The position numbers were made by a program, and so were the translations under genes. A stretch of 6,741 nt of DNA from an uncultured Mycoplasma sp. Lineage in GTDB: Bacteria; Bacillota_I; Bacilli_A; RF39; UBA660. Position 1 is the first letter of the stretch. The number at the start of each line of letters is the position of its first letter. Below are positions 5,264-6,741 of the stretch, one piece after another. The stretch is taken from NCBI GenBank assembly GCA_905209745.1, contig CAJLUG010000053.1, positions 1 to 6,741 of the forward strand, given 5' to 3'. The notes under the pieces are model-generated. The model saw nothing but the letters and a program-made list of their open reading frames with translations. It was not told the DNA's origin and did not search any database.

Positions 5264-5794
5264 ATGAAAAAGGCAAAAGTTTTGTTAGGCATTTTTATCA
5301 GTATTTTAATACTACCTTTTACAGTATTAGCTGAAGAGAATCAAAAAGTAAATGTTTATTTCTTCTATGGCGATGGTTGTAGTTATTGTGCTCAAGCTGA
5401 AGAATTTTTTGATAGTATAGAAGATGAATATGGAGATCATTATAATTTAGTAATGTATGAAACTTGGAATAATTCTGATAATGTAGACTTAATGAATGAA
5501 GTTGCTGATCTTAGAAAAGAAGAACCAGAAGGTGTTCCATATATTATTATTGGTGATCAATCTTGGCAAGGATATACTTCTTCTTATGATGAAGAAATCA
5601 TTTCTAAGATTGAGGCTGATTATAATACTGCAGTTGATGAACGTTATGATATTATGAATTATATCGATGATATCAACCCAGAACTTTTAGAAGAAAAGGG
5701 TTATGCTTCTGATATTGCCGCAGTAATTGCAATTATCTTGGTTGTCGCAGCTTTTTGTGTTAGTATTGGGTATGCTAGAAAGAAAGCTAATTAG
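5264..5794 (+). CDS. Secreted membrane-anchored thioredoxin-fold protein (CSYC)
   Basis: The N-terminus is a signal peptide: MKKAK, a hydrophobic core to about residue 20, and a plausible signal peptidase I site after VLA (23). A thioredoxin-like domain follows: a beta strand VNVYFFYGDGC, the active-site C39-S-Y-C42, and the cis-proline motif GVPYIII (P92) opposite the active site. After a charged linker (about 118-148) comes a single transmembrane helix (about 149-170) with an ARKKAN tail expected inside the cell. The redox domain would therefore face outside, tethered to the membrane, and could reduce or rearrange disulphides of envelope proteins. No DsbD/CcdA-type electron-transfer partner is in the window. 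A third Cys (C165) lies in the transmembrane helix. It is followed directly by a terminator, so it ends its transcription unit. The fold is confident; the physiological partner is unknown. Confidence 0.85.
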   Translation: MKKAKVLLGIFISILILPFTVLAEENQKVNVYFFYGDGCSYCAQAEEFFDSIEDEYGDHYNLVMYETWNNSDNVDLMNEVADLRKEEPEGVPYIIIGDQSWQGYTSSYDEEIISKIEADYNTAVDERYDIMNYIDDINPELLEEKGYASDIAAVIAIILVVAAFCVSIGYARKKAN

Positions 5795-5796
5795 GT

Positions 5797-5819
5797 AAGG
5801 AACAAATGTTCCTTTTTTT
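5797..5819 (+). terminator. Rho-independent terminator
   Basis: AAGGAAC-AAAT-GTTCCTT forms a perfect 7-bp stem with a 4-base loop (5797-5814), followed by a continuous T-run to 5819. It begins just after the stop codon of the thioredoxin-like gene and separates that unit from the GntR/ABC operon. Confidence 0.93.
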
Positions 5820-5820
5820 A

Positions 5821-5849
5821 TTGACTTTTTATTTGCTTTGATGTATAAC
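5821..5849 (+). promoter_or_regulatory. Promoter of the GntR/ABC operon
   Basis: TTGACT (5821-5826), a 17-base spacer and TATAAC (5844-5849), a near-consensus sigma-A promoter starting one base after the terminator T-run. The predicted start, about 5856, lies inside the inverted repeat at 5851-5868. Confidence 0.8.
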
Positions 5850-5850
5850 T

Positions 5851-5868
5851 GTATTAATTAAGTAATAC
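5851..5868 (+). promoter_or_regulatory. Inverted-repeat operator, probably for the adjacent GntR (YtrA-type) repressor
   Basis: GTATTA-ATTAAG-TAATAC is a perfect 6-bp inverted repeat with a 6-base spacer. It sits just downstream of the -10 at the predicted start, and one base upstream of the Shine-Dalgarno (AAAGGAGG, 5869-5876). A dimeric repressor bound here would block initiation. GntR regulators typically bind such palindromes and repress their own operon, so autoregulation is the natural inference. Confidence 0.75.
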
Positions 5869-5881
5869 AAAGGAGGTAGTT

Positions 5882-6244
5882 ATGGAGTTTGATTTTGATG
5901 ATGATAAGCCTATTTACAAACAACTGGTGGAAAAAGTAAAACTTGAAATTGTCTTAGGTCACTTTGCACCTGGTGAGAAACTTCCCTCTGTTAGAGAGTT
6001 TTCAACGATGATTTGTGTTAATCCTAATACAATACAAAGGGCTCTTTTGGAACTGGAAGATGAACATCTTATTTATACAAAGAGGACTTCTGGAAAATTT
6101 GTTACTGAAGACGTTACTATCATTCATCAAGTAAAACAAGAGTTAGCGAAAGAAAAGTTAGAAAATTTTATCTCTGATATGAATAGATTAGGATTAGAGA
6201 TTAATGATGTGATTCAATTATTAAAAGAAAGGAAACATTCATAA
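5882..6244 (+). CDS. GntR-family transcriptional regulator, YtrA subfamily
   Basis: This is a short DNA-binding repressor of 120 residues. The winged helix-turn-helix occupies about residues 9-75, with the typical GntR blocks PIYKQLVEKVK (10-20), PGEKLPSVREF (30-40), NPNTIQRALLELE (47-59) and TSGKFVT (69-75). The C-terminal part (about 80-120) is a short helical region only. This marks the YtrA subfamily, which lacks the large ligand-binding domains of FadR or HutC types and usually controls an adjacent ABC transporter. That fits here, since the stop codon overlaps the ABC ATPase start by one base. The start has AAAGGAGG five bases upstream. The operator-like palindrome in its promoter suggests self-repression. 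The inducer cannot be read from the sequence; several relatives respond to cell-envelope-active antibiotics, but that is family knowledge only. Confidence 0.95.
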   Translation: MEFDFDDDKPIYKQLVEKVKLEIVLGHFAPGEKLPSVREFSTMICVNPNTIQRALLELEDEHLIYTKRTSGKFVTEDVTIIHQVKQELAKEKLENFISDMNRLGLEINDVIQLLKERKHS

Positions 6245-6741
6245 TGGAATTAGTTGAGTTTAAAGATTTATCTAAAAATTTTGGAACTAAAGAGGTTTTA
6301 AAAAAGATTAATCTTAAGATTGAAAAAGGTAAAATATATGGATTGCTTGGTCCTAATGGATCTGGTAAGACAACAATGATTAAAATTATTAATGATTTAT
6401 TACAACCTTCTTCTGGAGAAATTTTGATTCAGGGAAAAGAACCTGGTATCGAAAGTAAGAAAATTATTTCTTATTTGCCAGAGAGAACATATTTAAATAT
6501 GAATATGAAAGTGATAGAGTTAATTCAATTCTTTAAAGATTTTTATCAAGACTTTGATGAAGAAAAAGCAGTACAGCTTTTGGAAAAGTTAAAAATTAAT
6601 AAACAAGATAAACTTAAGAATATGTCTAAGGGTACAAAAGAAAAAGTACAGTTAATTATGGTTATGAGTAGAAGAGCAGATTTATATATATTAGATGAAC
6701 CAATTGGAGGCGTTGATCCTGCTAGTCGTGACTATATATTA
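6244..6741 (+). CDS. ABC transporter ATP-binding protein, YtrB/BcrA-like, 3' end beyond the window
   Basis: This is the cytoplasmic ATPase subunit of an ABC transporter, open for 166 codons to the right edge. It has Walker A GPNGSGKTT (36-44), a Q-loop region with LPER (78-81) where Glu stands in the usual Gln position, a signature MSKGTKEKVQL (127-137) in place of LSGGQ, Walker B LYILDEP (147-153) and a D-loop GGVD (155-158). The SKGxK signature and LPE Q-loop are common in the ATPases paired with YtrA-type regulators. The ATG overlaps the regulator's stop codon by one base (TAATG), so translation is probably coupled. The H-loop and dimer half are cut off. A membrane permease is expected just past the edge. 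Substrate is unknown; export or bacitracin-type resistance would be a guess. Confidence 0.95.
   Translation, partial: MELVEFKDLSKNFGTKEVLKKINLKIEKGKIYGLLGPNGSGKTTMIKIINDLLQPSSGEILIQGKEPGIESKKIISYLPERTYLNMNMKVIELIQFFKDFYQDFDEEKAVQLLEKLKINKQDKLKNMSKGTKEKVQLIMVMSRRADLYILDEPIGGVDPASRDYIL

Noticed and set aside
1..6741. Mycoplasma-type genetic code (TGA as Trp)
   Set aside because: Trp is encoded by TGG in several genes and no CDS contains in-frame TGA.

Overview
The window reads as chromosome of a low-GC Gram-positive-type bacterium (Bacillota/Bacilli, possibly an uncultured gut lineage). The DNA is strongly AT-rich, Shine-Dalgarno sequences are strong (AGGAGG, GGGAGG), promoters are sigma-A-like, and the regulator/ABC pair is of the YtrA/YtrB type. 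Tryptophan is encoded by TGG and no gene contains an in-frame TGA, so the standard bacterial code applies and the Mycoplasma code does not. The species cannot be named from sequence alone.

Left half (1-3935, minus strand, transcribed right to left). Two paralogous genes of 321 and 314 codons lie upstream of a P-type, probably Ca2+, ATPase whose C-terminal third runs off the left edge. Both paralogs carry HExxH plus a downstream E-x-x-S-x-x-x-E helix, as in the zinc site of M3 oligopeptidases, but at about half the usual M3 length. Between the paralogs lies a short, frameshifted copy of the ATPase 5' end with its Shine-Dalgarno, about 95% identical to the real one over aligned bases. The 314-codon gene and its promoter are therefore bracketed by two direct repeats of the ATPase head. 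In both copies the ATPase Shine-Dalgarno sits inside a hairpin whose other arm comes from the 3' flank of the preceding paralog. The two other arms differ in sequence, yet both still pair.

Middle (3936-5158). A 92-bp divergent promoter region separates the minus-strand cluster from a plus-strand pair. The pair is a COG1313/PflX-type radical SAM protein and, 21 bp later, a 72-residue homologue of the catalytic subunit of ferredoxin:thioredoxin reductase. The small protein has a shortened loop and a Lys in place of the usual His in its last Cys-x-Cys motif.

Right part (5159-6741, plus strand). A secreted, membrane-anchored thioredoxin-fold protein with a CSYC site ends at a clear Rho-independent terminator. 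Next comes an operon starting from a well-placed promoter with an inverted-repeat operator at the transcription start: a YtrA-subfamily GntR repressor overlapping by one base an ABC transporter ATPase that runs off the right edge.

The most unusual part is the paralogous mini-metallopeptidase/P-type ATPase cluster, with its duplicated ATPase head and paired SD-masking hairpins. No CRISPR array, RNA gene, insertion sequence or phage gene was seen.
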